DNA of 64,000 bases from Devosia yakushimensis (GTDB taxonomy: Bacteria; Pseudomonadota; Alphaproteobacteria; Rhizobiales; Devosiaceae): positions 253,945 to 317,944 of the forward strand of contig NZ_BSNG01000004.1 in assembly GCF_030159855.1 (NCBI RefSeq), given 5' to 3'. The translations under genes and the position numbers were made by a program. The notes under the pieces were generated by a model. That model had not been told where the DNA came from and did not search any database. It saw nothing but the letters and a program-made list of their open reading frames with translations. Of the stretch, positions 24,805 to 32,480 are shown piece by piece. Position 1 is the first letter of the stretch; the number at the start of each line of letters is the position of its first letter.

Positions 24805-25698
24805 CTAATCCAGCGCCGCCGCGACATCCCTGGCATAGGGAATGGCCGGCTGCGCGCCGGGATTGAGGCAGGCCAGGCTAGCCGCCACCGCGGCGCGGCG
24901 CATGGCGGCCTCAAGGTCGAGCCCGCTATCGAGCCCTGCGGCGAGATAGCCGCAGAACGTGTCGCCGGCCCCCACCGTATCGACCGGCTTGACCTTCATG
25001 GCGGGCACCGAGATCACCCCCGTCCGCGTCGCCGCCTTGGCGCCATCGGGACCCAAAGTCACGATCACCGTCTGGTCATGGGCGGTCGACCATTCCAGCA
25101 TGGCCGCATCGAGCTCTTCGATGCCGGTGCCGCTGAGCAGGCCGAATTCGGTCTCGTTGGCGACCAGGATCGCTGCCTTGGGCGCGATGGATTTGGTATC
25201 CTCGAGAAAGGGCGCGGTATTGAGAATGGAAATGACCCCCTGCGCCCGCGCCAGGTCCAGCGCGCGCTCGGTCGCGGCTTGCGGGATTTCCTGCTGCAGC
25301 ATGAGCACCGCGCCCTCACCCAGCCCGGCCAGGGCCTTGTCGGCATCGTCCGGCGTCAGCGTGCCATTGGCTCCGGGCAGCACGGCAATGACATTTTCGC
25401 CATGGCCATCGACGAAGATCATGGCAATGCCGGTGGGGCCGCTGGAAATCTTGAGACTAGTGAGATCGACGCCATCGGCCTTGAGCAGTTCGAGCGCCAG
25501 ATCGGCAAAGGCATCGGCGCCCACCGCCGAAAAGTGCCGGACCTCGGCCCCGGCCCGCCGCGCCGCCAGGGCCTGATTGGCGCCCTTGCCGCCCGCCGCC
25601 ATCGAAAAGGTGCCGCCCGCCACGGTCTCGCCCGGCTTGGGCAAGCGGCTGACAGTGCCGACCTGATCGAGATTGGTCGAGCCGAAAACGGTGATCAT
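24805..25698 (-). CDS. rbsK: Ribokinase (PfkB family)
   Basis: A 297-residue sugar kinase phosphorylating D-ribose or a close relative at the expense of ATP. Family signatures are both present: GGKGANQALAARRAGAEV near residue 37 and DTVGAGDTFCGYLAAGL with the catalytic Asp near residue 245. The order NLDQVGTVSRLPKPGETV at the N-terminus is typical of ribokinases rather than adenosine or fructose kinases. No ribose transporter is nearby. Its stop lies 10 bases from the convergent lysR stop. Confidence 0.88.
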   Translation of the reverse strand: MITVFGSTNLDQVGTVSRLPKPGETVAGGTFSMAAGGKGANQALAARRAGAEVRHFSAVGADAFADLALELLKADGVDLTSLKISSGPTGIAMIFVDGHGENVIAVLPGANGTLTPDDADKALAGLGEGAVLMLQQEIPQAATERALDLARAQGVISILNTAPFLEDTKSIAPKAAILVANETEFGLLSGTGIEELDAAMLEWSTAHDQTVIVTLGPDGAKAATRTGVISVPAMKVKPVDTVGAGDTFCGYLAAGLDSGLDLEAAMRRAAVAASLACLNPGAQPAIPYARDVAAALD

Positions 25699-25717
25699 GT
25701 GGGGCCTCCCTGACGCG

Positions 25718-26236
25718 TCATGCGGCGGCTTTTAGCACGGTATTGAAATTGCGCGAGGTCCAGAGGCGCTTCGTGCCGAAATGTTTGCCGATCCTATCCA
25801 TGCCCAGCCCGAACCGGCCATTGGGCAGGCGATGGGCCAGCATGAACACTTCCCGCTCGGTTATTTCCACCACCTCGAAATCCCCCGCAATAGCGCAGGG
25901 CATGGGCAGGGTACGGGCATCGGGCTCGGCAAGGAAAGTGACATAGAGCTTGGTATCGGCATCCTCGCTCCGCCCCTTGAACGGATCGCGCGCCACCAGC
26001 GCCCGCATCTCCTCCTGCGTGCGCAGCACGGTGCCGATCGCAAAGCCGAAATGCTGCTCCAGCGCGGCCTCGATTCCACCGCGTTCCGGCGCCCCGTCGA
26101 ACAGCACATTGCCGCTGGCCAAAAGGGTTTTGACATTGGCAAAGCCCATGGCTTGGAAGGCTGCGACCAGTTCGGCCGATTTGACCTGCCTTTTGCCCAG
26201 ATTGACGCCGCGCAGCAGCGCCACATGGCGGCTCAC
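25718..26236 (-). CDS. DUF1697 protein
   Basis: A 172-residue DUF1697 protein. The opening HVALLRGVNLGKRQVKSAELVAAFQAMGFANVKTLLASGNVLFDG and the ending IGKHFGTKRLWTSRNFNTVLKAA are the two conserved ends of the family. No biochemical role is established. Its ATG overlaps the end of the downstream-numbered YdeI-like gene (4 bases), so the two are probably cotranscribed. Confidence 0.88.
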   Translation of the reverse strand: MSRHVALLRGVNLGKRQVKSAELVAAFQAMGFANVKTLLASGNVLFDGAPERGGIEAALEQHFGFAIGTVLRTQEEMRALVARDPFKGRSEDADTKLYVTFLAEPDARTLPMPCAIAGDFEVVEITEREVFMLAHRLPNGRFGLGMDRIGKHFGTKRLWTSRNFNTVLKAAA

Positions 26237-26829
26237 CGCTTGCCCTTTTGCGGATAGATGGTCTCGCCCCGCTCCAGCATGGCGACGAAATCGGCGATTC
26301 TTTTGGCGCGCCCGGCCGGGGTCTTCATATTGTGGGTGCGAAAGATCAGCGCGAACCGGTTCTGCGCGGTCAGCGTTTGGTAGACCTCATGGGCAAGGGG
26401 GCTGGCCTCGATGGCGGCCAAAAGCTCGGCAGGCGGCTCCATGTTCATCGCATAGGCCGCATCCCACCGCCCATCGGCCTTGGCCTTGTCGACCTGGGCC
26501 AGCCCATGCGCGGTCATTTTCCCGGCCTCGATCATCCGGGCGACATTGTCGCGATTGATCTGGCTCCAGGTGCTGCGGCCCCGGCGCGGGCAATAGCGCT
26601 GCACGAAGGAAATATCGTCCCAGCTCTTGCGGATGCCGTCGATCCAGCCCCAGCACAATACCACCTCGATCGCCTCGACCGAGCTGATGGTGGGCCTTCC
26701 GCTGGCCTTCTTGAAAATGCGGATCCACACTTCCTCGGCGCTGGCATGGTTGGCCCCAAGCCAGTCGTAAAAGGCGTCGAAATCGGCAAATTCCCGGACC
26801 CGTTCCGGGTCGACGATGACCGGGGGCAT
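26233..26829 (-). CDS. YdeI/OmpD-associated family protein
   Basis: A 198-residue protein of the YdeI (OmpD-associated) family. Core motifs are EEVWIRIFKKASGRPTISSVEAIEVVLCWGWIDGIRKSWD and YCPRRGRSTWSQINRDNVARM, followed by the C-terminal helix pair (FRTHNMKTPAGRAKRIADFV). Homologs are linked to stress and antimicrobial-peptide tolerance, but no activity is proven. It sits immediately after the arylamine N-acetyltransferase gene (no gap) and overlaps the DUF1697 gene. Confidence 0.85.
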   Translation of the reverse strand: MPPVIVDPERVREFADFDAFYDWLGANHASAEEVWIRIFKKASGRPTISSVEAIEVVLCWGWIDGIRKSWDDISFVQRYCPRRGRSTWSQINRDNVARMIEAGKMTAHGLAQVDKAKADGRWDAAYAMNMEPPAELLAAIEASPLAHEVYQTLTAQNRFALIFRTHNMKTPAGRAKRIADFVAMLERGETIYPQKGKR

Positions 26830-27666
26830 CTAGACCTCGGCCACGCCGGCATCGGCCAGGATGACTTCGAGCTTGGGGTCCAGCAATTCGGCCGCCGGCA
26901 GCCCGATGCCGAATGTGCCGCTCAGCACCTCGCGCAATTCGGCGACGCTGGTCAGCAGCCTTTGCTCGGGCTCGCCTTCCAGCGGTTCGATGGTGAGGCG
27001 ATTGTTAAGCAGCTTGATGCGCTGCCCCTTGGGCGAAAGCGCCACACGCAATTGCTTGGTGAAAGGAGAGGCCGGATCGCCCGAAATCACCGCATTGATC
27101 GGCTCGTAAGCGGCGTCGCCCCATTCCTCGGTGGTAAAGCTATAGAGCACCCGCCAGTCGTCCCCCAGCTTGACCTCAAGCCGCCATTCGGGGTCGCCTC
27201 CGGTGAAGCGATAGGTCTCGTGCGGGGTCTGCTGCTCCACATCGGCACGCAGTCGCAGCGGCGCGGTCAGCGTCAACCCGCCAAAGCCAACATCGGCAAT
27301 ATAGGTGGCCCCGCTGATATCGACCGCCACCAGCATATGGTCGGGCCGCTCCTTGACGGCCTCGGGATCGCTCCACAGCACGGTGGCGGCCAGCCCGCGG
27401 ACGGAATAGTCGAGCTCGGCCAGCATGCGCTTGAGCAGCATATTATGCTCGAAGCAATAGCCGCCCCGCTTTTCCCCGAGCAGCTTTTTTTCAAGACTCT
27501 GCTGGTCCAGCGCCACGGGCAGGCCGAGCAGGGGGCTGAGATTTTCAAACGGGATCGCCGCGGGGTGCAATTCATGCAGCAATTCGAGTGTGGCCAGACT
27601 CGGGGCGATCGATCCGGCAAATCCGATTCGCTCGAAATAGGCGTTTAGATTGACCTTTTGGCTCAT
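26830..27666 (-). CDS. Arylamine N-acetyltransferase
   Basis: Cytoplasmic acetyl-CoA-dependent transferase acting on arylamines and hydrazines. At 278 residues it is standard for the family. The catalytic triad is visible: C71 in RGGYCFEHN, H110 in PDHMLVAVD and D125 in YIADVGFGG. IPFENLSPLLG near residue 40 is the other conserved segment. The ATG at 27666 (MSQKVNLNAYFERIGF) is used rather than 27702, which adds a basic tail. It heads a run with the YdeI-like and DUF1697 genes. Confidence 0.92.
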   Translation of the reverse strand: MSQKVNLNAYFERIGFAGSIAPSLATLELLHELHPAAIPFENLSPLLGLPVALDQQSLEKKLLGEKRGGYCFEHNMLLKRMLAELDYSVRGLAATVLWSDPEAVKERPDHMLVAVDISGATYIADVGFGGLTLTAPLRLRADVEQQTPHETYRFTGGDPEWRLEVKLGDDWRVLYSFTTEEWGDAAYEPINAVISGDPASPFTKQLRVALSPKGQRIKLLNNRLTIEPLEGEPEQRLLTSVAELREVLSGTFGIGLPAAELLDPKLEVILADAGVAEV

Positions 27667-27838
27667 CGGCCACCCTTGAGGCTGTTTCCGTCGCAAGCGC
27701 AATATGGGCGATCCACCACCGCTTTGTCACCGTCCCCCTAAAGGCTTTCCCGATGTGGCGGTGACGTGGATAGTGCCAGCAGGCCATCACGACAAGAGTG
27801 CCCGGCCTTGATTGTAACTACAAGAGTAGATACATTGT

Positions 27839-28114
27839 ATGCCATATGAATGGGATAGCGCCAAGAACCGCGCCAACCGGCTCAAACATGGGATCAGCTT
27901 TGAAGAAGCACAGCTGATTTTTACCGGACCGGTCTTTTCCTGGGTCGATATGCGTTTCGACTATGGCGAGGTGAGGACGGTGAGCATCGGCTTGATCCGT
28001 GAAGTTGTGGCGGTGACCGTGGTGCATACCGACCGCAATGGCACGACCCGCATCATTTCTGCGCGGCTTGCCAATCAGCGTGAAAGGGCAATCTATGACG
28101 ACCATCTCCGATAA
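27839..28114 (+). CDS. brnT: BrnT-type toxin (type II toxin-antitoxin)
   Basis: A 91-residue RelE-fold ribonuclease toxin. The order YEWDSAKNRANRLKHGISFEEA, then FTGPVFSWVD, and the C-terminal IISARLANQRERAIYDD matches the BrnT family. It is followed by an overlapping brnA, the toxin-first order normal for this pair. The ATG at 27839 comes only 3 bases after a possible -10 (TACATT, 27831-27836, with TTGATT 17 bases upstream), so the transcript may be leaderless or start elsewhere. Confidence 0.88.
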   Translation: MPYEWDSAKNRANRLKHGISFEEAQLIFTGPVFSWVDMRFDYGEVRTVSIGLIREVVAVTVVHTDRNGTTRIISARLANQRERAIYDDHLR

Positions 28115-28346
28115 ACGCCTTGCCGAGCTGGCCAACCGCAAGGACGAGCAGATCGACTATAGCGATATCCCCGAACTGGACGATGCGTTTTGGGCCAATG
28201 CCCGTCTGGTCGAGCCGGACGGCACGCAACAGATCACGCTCCGCGTCAAGAAATCGGTCCTTGAGGCCTATAAGGCTACCGGCAAGGGCTACCAGACCCG
28301 CATGAATGCCGTGCTGGAATCCTATGCCAAGACGCTGAGGAAGTAG
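28095..28346 (+). CDS. brnA: BrnA-type antitoxin
   Basis: An 83-residue antitoxin with a C-terminal ribbon-helix-helix: QQITLRVKKSVLEAYKATGKGYQTRMNAVLESY. The acidic N-terminal part (YSDIPELDDAFWANARLVEPDG) would wrap the toxin. BrnA proteins repress their own operon as a dimer. The ATG at 28095 lies inside the end of brnT (20-base overlap), which couples translation. Confidence 0.88.
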   Translation: MTTISDKRLAELANRKDEQIDYSDIPELDDAFWANARLVEPDGTQQITLRVKKSVLEAYKATGKGYQTRMNAVLESYAKTLRK

Positions 28347-28383
28347 GCCGGCCGAGCCCCTAGCGCCACCCACCCACGATCGC

Positions 28384-28460
28384 TTCCCTCGGGCTTGACC
28401 CGAGGGCCTTTCCCAGTCCGGCACACGCGGCGAACGACCCTCGGATCAAGCCCGAGGGAG
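28384..28460. repeat. Family-1 paired palindromic repeat (reverse core)
   Basis: TCCCTCGGGCTTGACCCGAG and CTCGGATCAAGCCCGAGGGA arms; the core GGCACACGCGGCGAA reads in the opposite orientation to most copies. Confidence 0.88.
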
Positions 28461-28529
28461 GCGGCGGTGGTGTGCGAGGATTTTGCGGCTCGGTGGAGCA
28501 TCCGGCTTACTGAACGTCGACCGTGCGGC

Positions 28530-29207
28530 TCAATCGGCGTAGGCGATCCAGCCCTTGAAGCTCAAGCCGGCGTAAAAGAGGCTGACATGGGTAAAGCCTG
28601 CTTCCTGCAACATGGCTTCCTCCTCCTCCGGCGAGAGGATCGATAGCCGCGTGCCGATGGCTTGGCGGGCGCTGGCCAATTGGGCGGGATCGGCGCCATC
28701 GGCGGCCGAGAAGGCGACATGGCGGGCGATCCAGTGCGAGCGTTCGGGTTCGGTCTGGGGAAAGCTGATATGGGCCAGCACCAGCGGCGCGCCCGGCTTG
28801 AGGCGCCGGCGCAGTTCGCTCAGCGTTGCAAGGCGCTGGTCGCGGGCGATGAAATGAAAGGTCAAAAGGCTCGTCGCCGCGTCGAACGGGCATTCCGGCG
28901 CATCCCCGGCATAGCCGTGATGCAGCCTGATGCGCGCGCCATGGGCGGCGCTGGTTTCCCGCGCCAGGTCCAGCATATCGGCCGATGGGTCCACCCCGTC
29001 GAACGACCATCCTGGATGCGCCTCGGCCAGCGCCTGAAGCTCCAGCCCGCCCCCGGCCCCCAGCACCAGCACACGGCCATCGGCCGGCACTGTCTCGGCC
29101 AGCAGCAGCGAGATCATGCGATGCAGGCTCCCATAGCCCGGCACCTGCCGCGGCGGGCCCTTGGCATAGCTGCTGCTGGCATGCCCATCGAAGGGGTTCG
29201 GTTTCAT
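28530..29207 (-). CDS. Class I SAM-dependent methyltransferase
   Basis: A 225-residue methyltransferase of the Methyltransf_25 type. The SAM-binding motif I is VLVLGAGGGLELQAL, motif II acidic residue is in FDGVDPSADMLDLARE, and motif IV is FDAATSLLTFHFI, followed by LRRRLKPGAPLVLAHISF. The target is unknown. It sits between the brnTA and mazEF modules and reads in the mazEF direction, with an inverted repeat (29231-29251) in front of it. Confidence 0.88.
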   Translation of the reverse strand: MKPNPFDGHASSSYAKGPPRQVPGYGSLHRMISLLLAETVPADGRVLVLGAGGGLELQALAEAHPGWSFDGVDPSADMLDLARETSAAHGARIRLHHGYAGDAPECPFDAATSLLTFHFIARDQRLATLSELRRRLKPGAPLVLAHISFPQTEPERSHWIARHVAFSAADGADPAQLASARQAIGTRLSILSPEEEEAMLQEAGFTHVSLFYAGLSFKGWIAYAD

Positions 29208-29230
29208 GGGCTCGATCCATTCCAGATTAA

Positions 29231-29251
29231 ATGTAACTTACAATGTTACAT
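29231..29251. promoter_or_regulatory. Inverted repeat upstream of the methyltransferase
   Basis: ATGTAAC-TTACAAT-GTTACAT is a perfect 7-bp dyad with 7-bp spacer, 24 bases ahead of the methyltransferase start. It is probably an operator for a TetR/MarR-like or local toxin-antitoxin regulator; the binder is unknown. Confidence 0.6.
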
Positions 29252-29291
29252 GAATGGTTCGGGCGTCAAGCCGGCCGCCTTCCGGCGCTGC

Positions 29292-29642
29292 CTATTCGAA
29301 AATCGCTGCCAGCCGGGCCAGGACATCCTCGATAATGTCTGCCGGCACCGCTTCACCGGTCTTGCTGGCATTTCGCGCGACCAGATCGACCGCTTTGACC
29401 TGATCGAGTTGAATGATCCCCGTAACCGAGGTTCCCGCTCCTGAAAGGCTGACATAGGTGCCACCGGCCCGCGATGCATTGCCCACGGTGGTAATCGGAG
29501 CGACATAAGGCAGGTGGGTCGCGTTATAATCACGCGTGGTGAGGATCAAGACATAGTGTTTGCCGGTCTGCTCGCGGCCAGCCGAAGGGCGCAGATCGAG
29601 ATGATAAATCTCCCCACGCTCGGCAATCTGCTTTCTTACCAA
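29292..29642 (-). CDS. PemK/MazF-family mRNA interferase toxin
   Basis: A 116-residue PemK/MazF-fold endoribonuclease. GEIYHLDLRPSAGREQTGKHYVLILTTRDYN is the conserved N-terminal half with the catalytic Arg (S-A-G-R-E-Q), and YVAPITT and GIIQLDQVKAVDL are the later strands; it is closest to ChpB/PemK. It overlaps the antitoxin gene by 7 bases, downstream of it, as usual. Confidence 0.9.
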   Translation of the reverse strand: MVRKQIAERGEIYHLDLRPSAGREQTGKHYVLILTTRDYNATHLPYVAPITTVGNASRAGGTYVSLSGAGTSVTGIIQLDQVKAVDLVARNASKTGEAVPADIIEDVLARLAAIFE

Positions 29643-29896
29643 GTCTCGCGCCCCACGGGCGGAGCATCCAGCCAGTCCCTGTCGGCCTCCGCCAAGGCGT
29701 CGATACCGGCGGCCTTTTCCTCGGCCAGCAATTGCTGCAGGGAATATTTGGGCCTGGAGGGCTTGGCCACCAGAGCACCGTCCTCAACTGAAATGTCGAA
29801 GACCGCGCCGATCTTGACGCTCATGGTCTCGAGCAATTCGGGCGGAATGGCCAGCATGGCCGAGCCGCCGACCTTGCGCAGCTTTGCAGCAGTCAT
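29636..29896 (-). CDS. MazE/PemI-like AbrB-type antitoxin
   Basis: An 86-residue antitoxin with an N-terminal AbrB/SpoVT swapped-hairpin domain: AKLRKVGGSAMLAIPPELLETMSVKIGAVFDISVEDGALVAKPSRPKYSL. The disordered C-terminus (LAEADRDWLDAPPVGRETW) would occupy the toxin groove. GAGG lies 5 bases before the ATG at 29896; a GTG one codon earlier is too close to it. A perfect palindrome directly upstream is the likely autoregulatory site. Confidence 0.9.
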   Translation of the reverse strand: MTAAKLRKVGGSAMLAIPPELLETMSVKIGAVFDISVEDGALVAKPSRPKYSLQQLLAEEKAAGIDALAEADRDWLDAPPVGRETW

Positions 29897-29905
29897 CACA
29901 ACCTC

Positions 29906-29931
29906 GTAAGTTATACCACAATATAACTTAC
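29906..29931. promoter_or_regulatory. Perfect palindromic operator of the mazEF-like module
   Basis: GTAAGTTATA-CCACAA-TATAACTTAC is a perfect 10-bp inverted repeat with a 6-bp spacer, only 9 bases upstream of the antitoxin start. The A+T-rich arms double as a promoter. AbrB-type antitoxins bind such dyads. Confidence 0.8.
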
Positions 29932-29962
29932 AACGCCGCTGGAAACAAGGCAGCCGAAAATC

Positions 29963-30406
29963 CTACTGCGCCTTGCGGACCCGGATCACCACGTCGACAT
30001 GGCTCACCTTCATGCCCTTGGGGGCATCGGGCAGGGCGGCGAATTCGACCGAGCTGGCCGGAATGTCGATCATGCGCTGCTCGTCTTCCACGTAGAAGTG
30101 ATGGTGGTCGGACGTGTCGGTATCGAAATAGGAGCGCGAGGCATCCACCGCCACTTCACGCAGGAGCCCGGCTTCATGGAACTGGTGCAGCGTATTGTAG
30201 ATGGTGGCCAGCGAAACATTGACGCGCGACTGGCTCGCCTCGTCATGCAATTGCTCGGCGCTGACATGGCGATGGGGGCCGCCGAACAGCAATTCGGCCA
30301 GCGCCACGCGCTGCCGGGTCGGACGGAGACCGGCCATGCGCAACACGGCGGTGAGGCACGGTTTGCGCGAGGGAACTGACCGGGCGGTCTGGGTACGATC
30401 TGACAT
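29963..30406 (-). CDS. irr: Iron response regulator Irr (Fur family)
   Basis: Haem-responsive global iron regulator of Rhizobiales. 147 residues: winged helix GLRPTRQRVALAELLF...VSLATIYNTLHQFHEAGLLREV, then the Irr hallmark HHH (101-103, in TDTSDHHHFYVEDEQ). The N-terminal haem-regulatory motif of Bradyrhizobium Irr (GCPWHD) is absent, as in many relatives, though a CL pair at residue 17 is present. Irr would represses or activates genes under low iron. The divergent fabA-fabB neighbourhood is the usual rhizobial order. Confidence 0.92.
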   Translation of the reverse strand: MSDRTQTARSVPSRKPCLTAVLRMAGLRPTRQRVALAELLFGGPHRHVSAEQLHDEASQSRVNVSLATIYNTLHQFHEAGLLREVAVDASRSYFDTDTSDHHHFYVEDEQRMIDIPASSVEFAALPDAPKGMKVSHVDVVIRVRKAQ

Positions 30407-30591
30407 TGGGTCCTTTTACTTCATCAAAGGGCCGGAAACCTAAGCTCCTTATAGCTATCGCGGGTTTTTCACACAAGCGTCACAGGTGCCGCAGGCCCCA
30501 TGCTGCGGCCACAAGCGGTGCGGTGGCACTATTGACCCTCTGAGCCGCCCCCTATACGAGACGAGCTTCAAGGTTAACCGGGGGACTTTTA

Positions 30592-31116
30592 ATGGCCGAT
30601 CGGCAGAACGCATTTGGGTATGAAGAGCTTTTGGCCCATGGCCGTGGCGAACTGCCTGGCCAGATGGATGCCCGTCTGCCGGCCCCACCCATGCTGATGT
30701 TCGACCGCATCACCCAGATCGAGGCCGAAGGCGGCGCCTATGGCAAGGGCTTTGTCGTTGCCGAACTCGACCTCAAGCCGGACCTCTGGTTTTTCAATTG
30801 CCATTTCATCGGCGACCCCGTGATGCCCGGATGCCTGGGGCTGGACGCACTTTGGCAGATGACCGGTTTCTTTCTGGGCTGGTCCGGCTCGCCCGGCCGC
30901 GGCCGCGCACTGGGCGGGGAAATCAAGTTCACCGGCCAGGCGACGGTGGACAAGAAGCTGCTGGAATATCGCATCGACATCAAGCGCCAGATGCGTTCGC
31001 CCTTGCCCTTCGGCATCGCTACAGGCACCGTAAAGGCCGATGGCGAAGTCATTTATATCGCCGAGAACCTCAGGGTGGGCCTCATTCCTATCGCAGAGGG
31101 CGGAAAAAGCGCCTGA
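30592..31116 (+). CDS. fabA: 3-hydroxydecanoyl-[ACP] dehydratase/isomerase FabA
   Basis: Bifunctional hot-dog-fold enzyme that dehydrates 3-hydroxydecanoyl-ACP and isomerises the product to the cis-3 form, the branch point to unsaturated fatty acids. 174 residues (E. coli 172). The active-site pair is H71 in NCHFIGDPVMPGCLG and D85 in GLDALWQM. The start follows GGGGGA with 8-base spacing. fabB follows 105 bases downstream. Confidence 0.96.
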   Translation: MADRQNAFGYEELLAHGRGELPGQMDARLPAPPMLMFDRITQIEAEGGAYGKGFVVAELDLKPDLWFFNCHFIGDPVMPGCLGLDALWQMTGFFLGWSGSPGRGRALGGEIKFTGQATVDKKLLEYRIDIKRQMRSPLPFGIATGTVKADGEVIYIAENLRVGLIPIAEGGKSA

Positions 31117-31137
31117 CAGGGGTGCAATGACACGAAA

Positions 31138-31162
31138 TTGTACGAAGTTAATGGTCGTACAA
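31138..31162. promoter_or_regulatory. Perfect inverted repeat between fabA and fabB
   Basis: TTGTACGA-AGTTAATGG-TCGTACAA has perfect 8-bp arms and a 9-bp spacer, 60 bases before fabB. It could be an operator for a separate fabB promoter, or an mRNA hairpin tuning the fabA:fabB ratio. Confidence 0.6.
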
Positions 31163-31221
31163 GACAATAAGAGACGCCCGCGCCAAGGGCGCGCCCTGAA
31201 TTTCGACGGAGCGAGGTTGCA

Positions 31222-32448
31222 ATGAGACGAGTTGTCGTCACCGGCATGGGTATCATTTCCTCGATCGGCAATAGCCTGGACGAGGTTACCGCCAGCCTCA
31301 AGGCGGCCAGGCCCGGCATTGTCTTTGCCCAGGATCAGGCCGAGCTGGGTTTCCGCAGCCACGTCAAGGGCGATCCGCGCCTCGACCCCTTCGAGCTGCT
31401 CGATCGCCGCGTCACCCGCTTCATGGGCCAGGGCGCGGCCTGGAACTACCTGGCCATGCAGCAGGCCATTGCCGATGCGGGGCTCGAGCAAAGCGATATT
31501 TCCAACCCCATGACCGGCATTGTCATGGGCTCGGGCGGCTCCTCCACCCGCACCATTGTCGAAGCGGCCGATATCACCCGCAAGAATACCAGCCCCAAGC
31601 GCATCGGGCCGCTGGCCGTGCCCAAGGCCATGGGCTCGACCGCCTCGGCGACGCTCGCCACTGCCTTCGGCATCAAGGGCGTCAACTATTCCATCACCGC
31701 CGCCTGCGCCACCTCCAAGCATTGCATCGGCAATGGCATGGAGCAGATCATGCTGGGCAAGCAGGACATCGTCTTTGCCGGCGGCCACGAAGATCTCGAC
31801 TGGACGCTGACCGACCTGTTCGACGCCATGGGCGCGCTGAGCTCGGATTTCAACGCCACCCCCGAGCGGGCCTCGCGCTGCTACGACGCGGCGCGCGATG
31901 GCTTTGTCATCTCGGGCGGCGCGGGCGTGCTGGTGCTCGAGGAATATGAGCATGCCAAGGCGCGCGGCGCCAAGATCTGGGCCGAACTGGTGGGCTATGG
32001 CGCCACCTCCGACGGCCTCGACATGGTGGCCCCATCCGGGGAAGGCGCGGTGCGCTGCATGCAGATGGCATTGAAAAATGTCGGCCCCAAAGTCGACTAT
32101 ATCAATCCCCACGCCACCTCGACCCCGGTGGGCGACGTCAAGGAAATCGAGGCCATCCGCGCCGTCTTCGGCGATGCCGGCAAATGCCCGCCCATCTCGG
32201 CCACCAAGTCGCTGACCGGCCACAGCCAGGGCGCCACGGGTGTCCATGAATCGATCTATTCGATCCTGATGATGAAGCACCGCTTCATCGCCGCCAGCGC
32301 CAATATCGAAACGCTCGATCCGGCCTTCGAAGACATGCCCATCCTGCGCCAGCGCCGGGACGATGTGGACCTGGGCGTGGTCCTCTCCAATTCCTTCGGC
32401 TTCGGCGGCACCAATGCTGCTCTGGTGTTCAAGCATATTGATGCGTGA
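31222..32448 (+). CDS. fabB: 3-oxoacyl-[ACP] synthase I FabB
   Basis: Condensing enzyme elongating cis-3-decenoyl-ACP, partner of FabA. 408 residues. The catalytic triad is C162 in SITAACATSKHCIG, His in NPHATSTPVGD and His in KSLTGHSQGATG. The C-terminal SNSFGFGGTNAALVF is canonical. The ATG follows GAGG (8 bases). The FabA-FabB pair gives anaerobic-type unsaturated fatty acid synthesis. Confidence 0.95.
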   Translation: MRRVVVTGMGIISSIGNSLDEVTASLKAARPGIVFAQDQAELGFRSHVKGDPRLDPFELLDRRVTRFMGQGAAWNYLAMQQAIADAGLEQSDISNPMTGIVMGSGGSSTRTIVEAADITRKNTSPKRIGPLAVPKAMGSTASATLATAFGIKGVNYSITAACATSKHCIGNGMEQIMLGKQDIVFAGGHEDLDWTLTDLFDAMGALSSDFNATPERASRCYDAARDGFVISGGAGVLVLEEYEHAKARGAKIWAELVGYGATSDGLDMVAPSGEGAVRCMQMALKNVGPKVDYINPHATSTPVGDVKEIEAIRAVFGDAGKCPPISATKSLTGHSQGATGVHESIYSILMMKHRFIAASANIETLDPAFEDMPILRQRRDDVDLGVVLSNSFGFGGTNAALVFKHIDA

Positions 32449-32480
32449 GGGATTTCGTCCCTAACTCTCCTCCCCACAAT

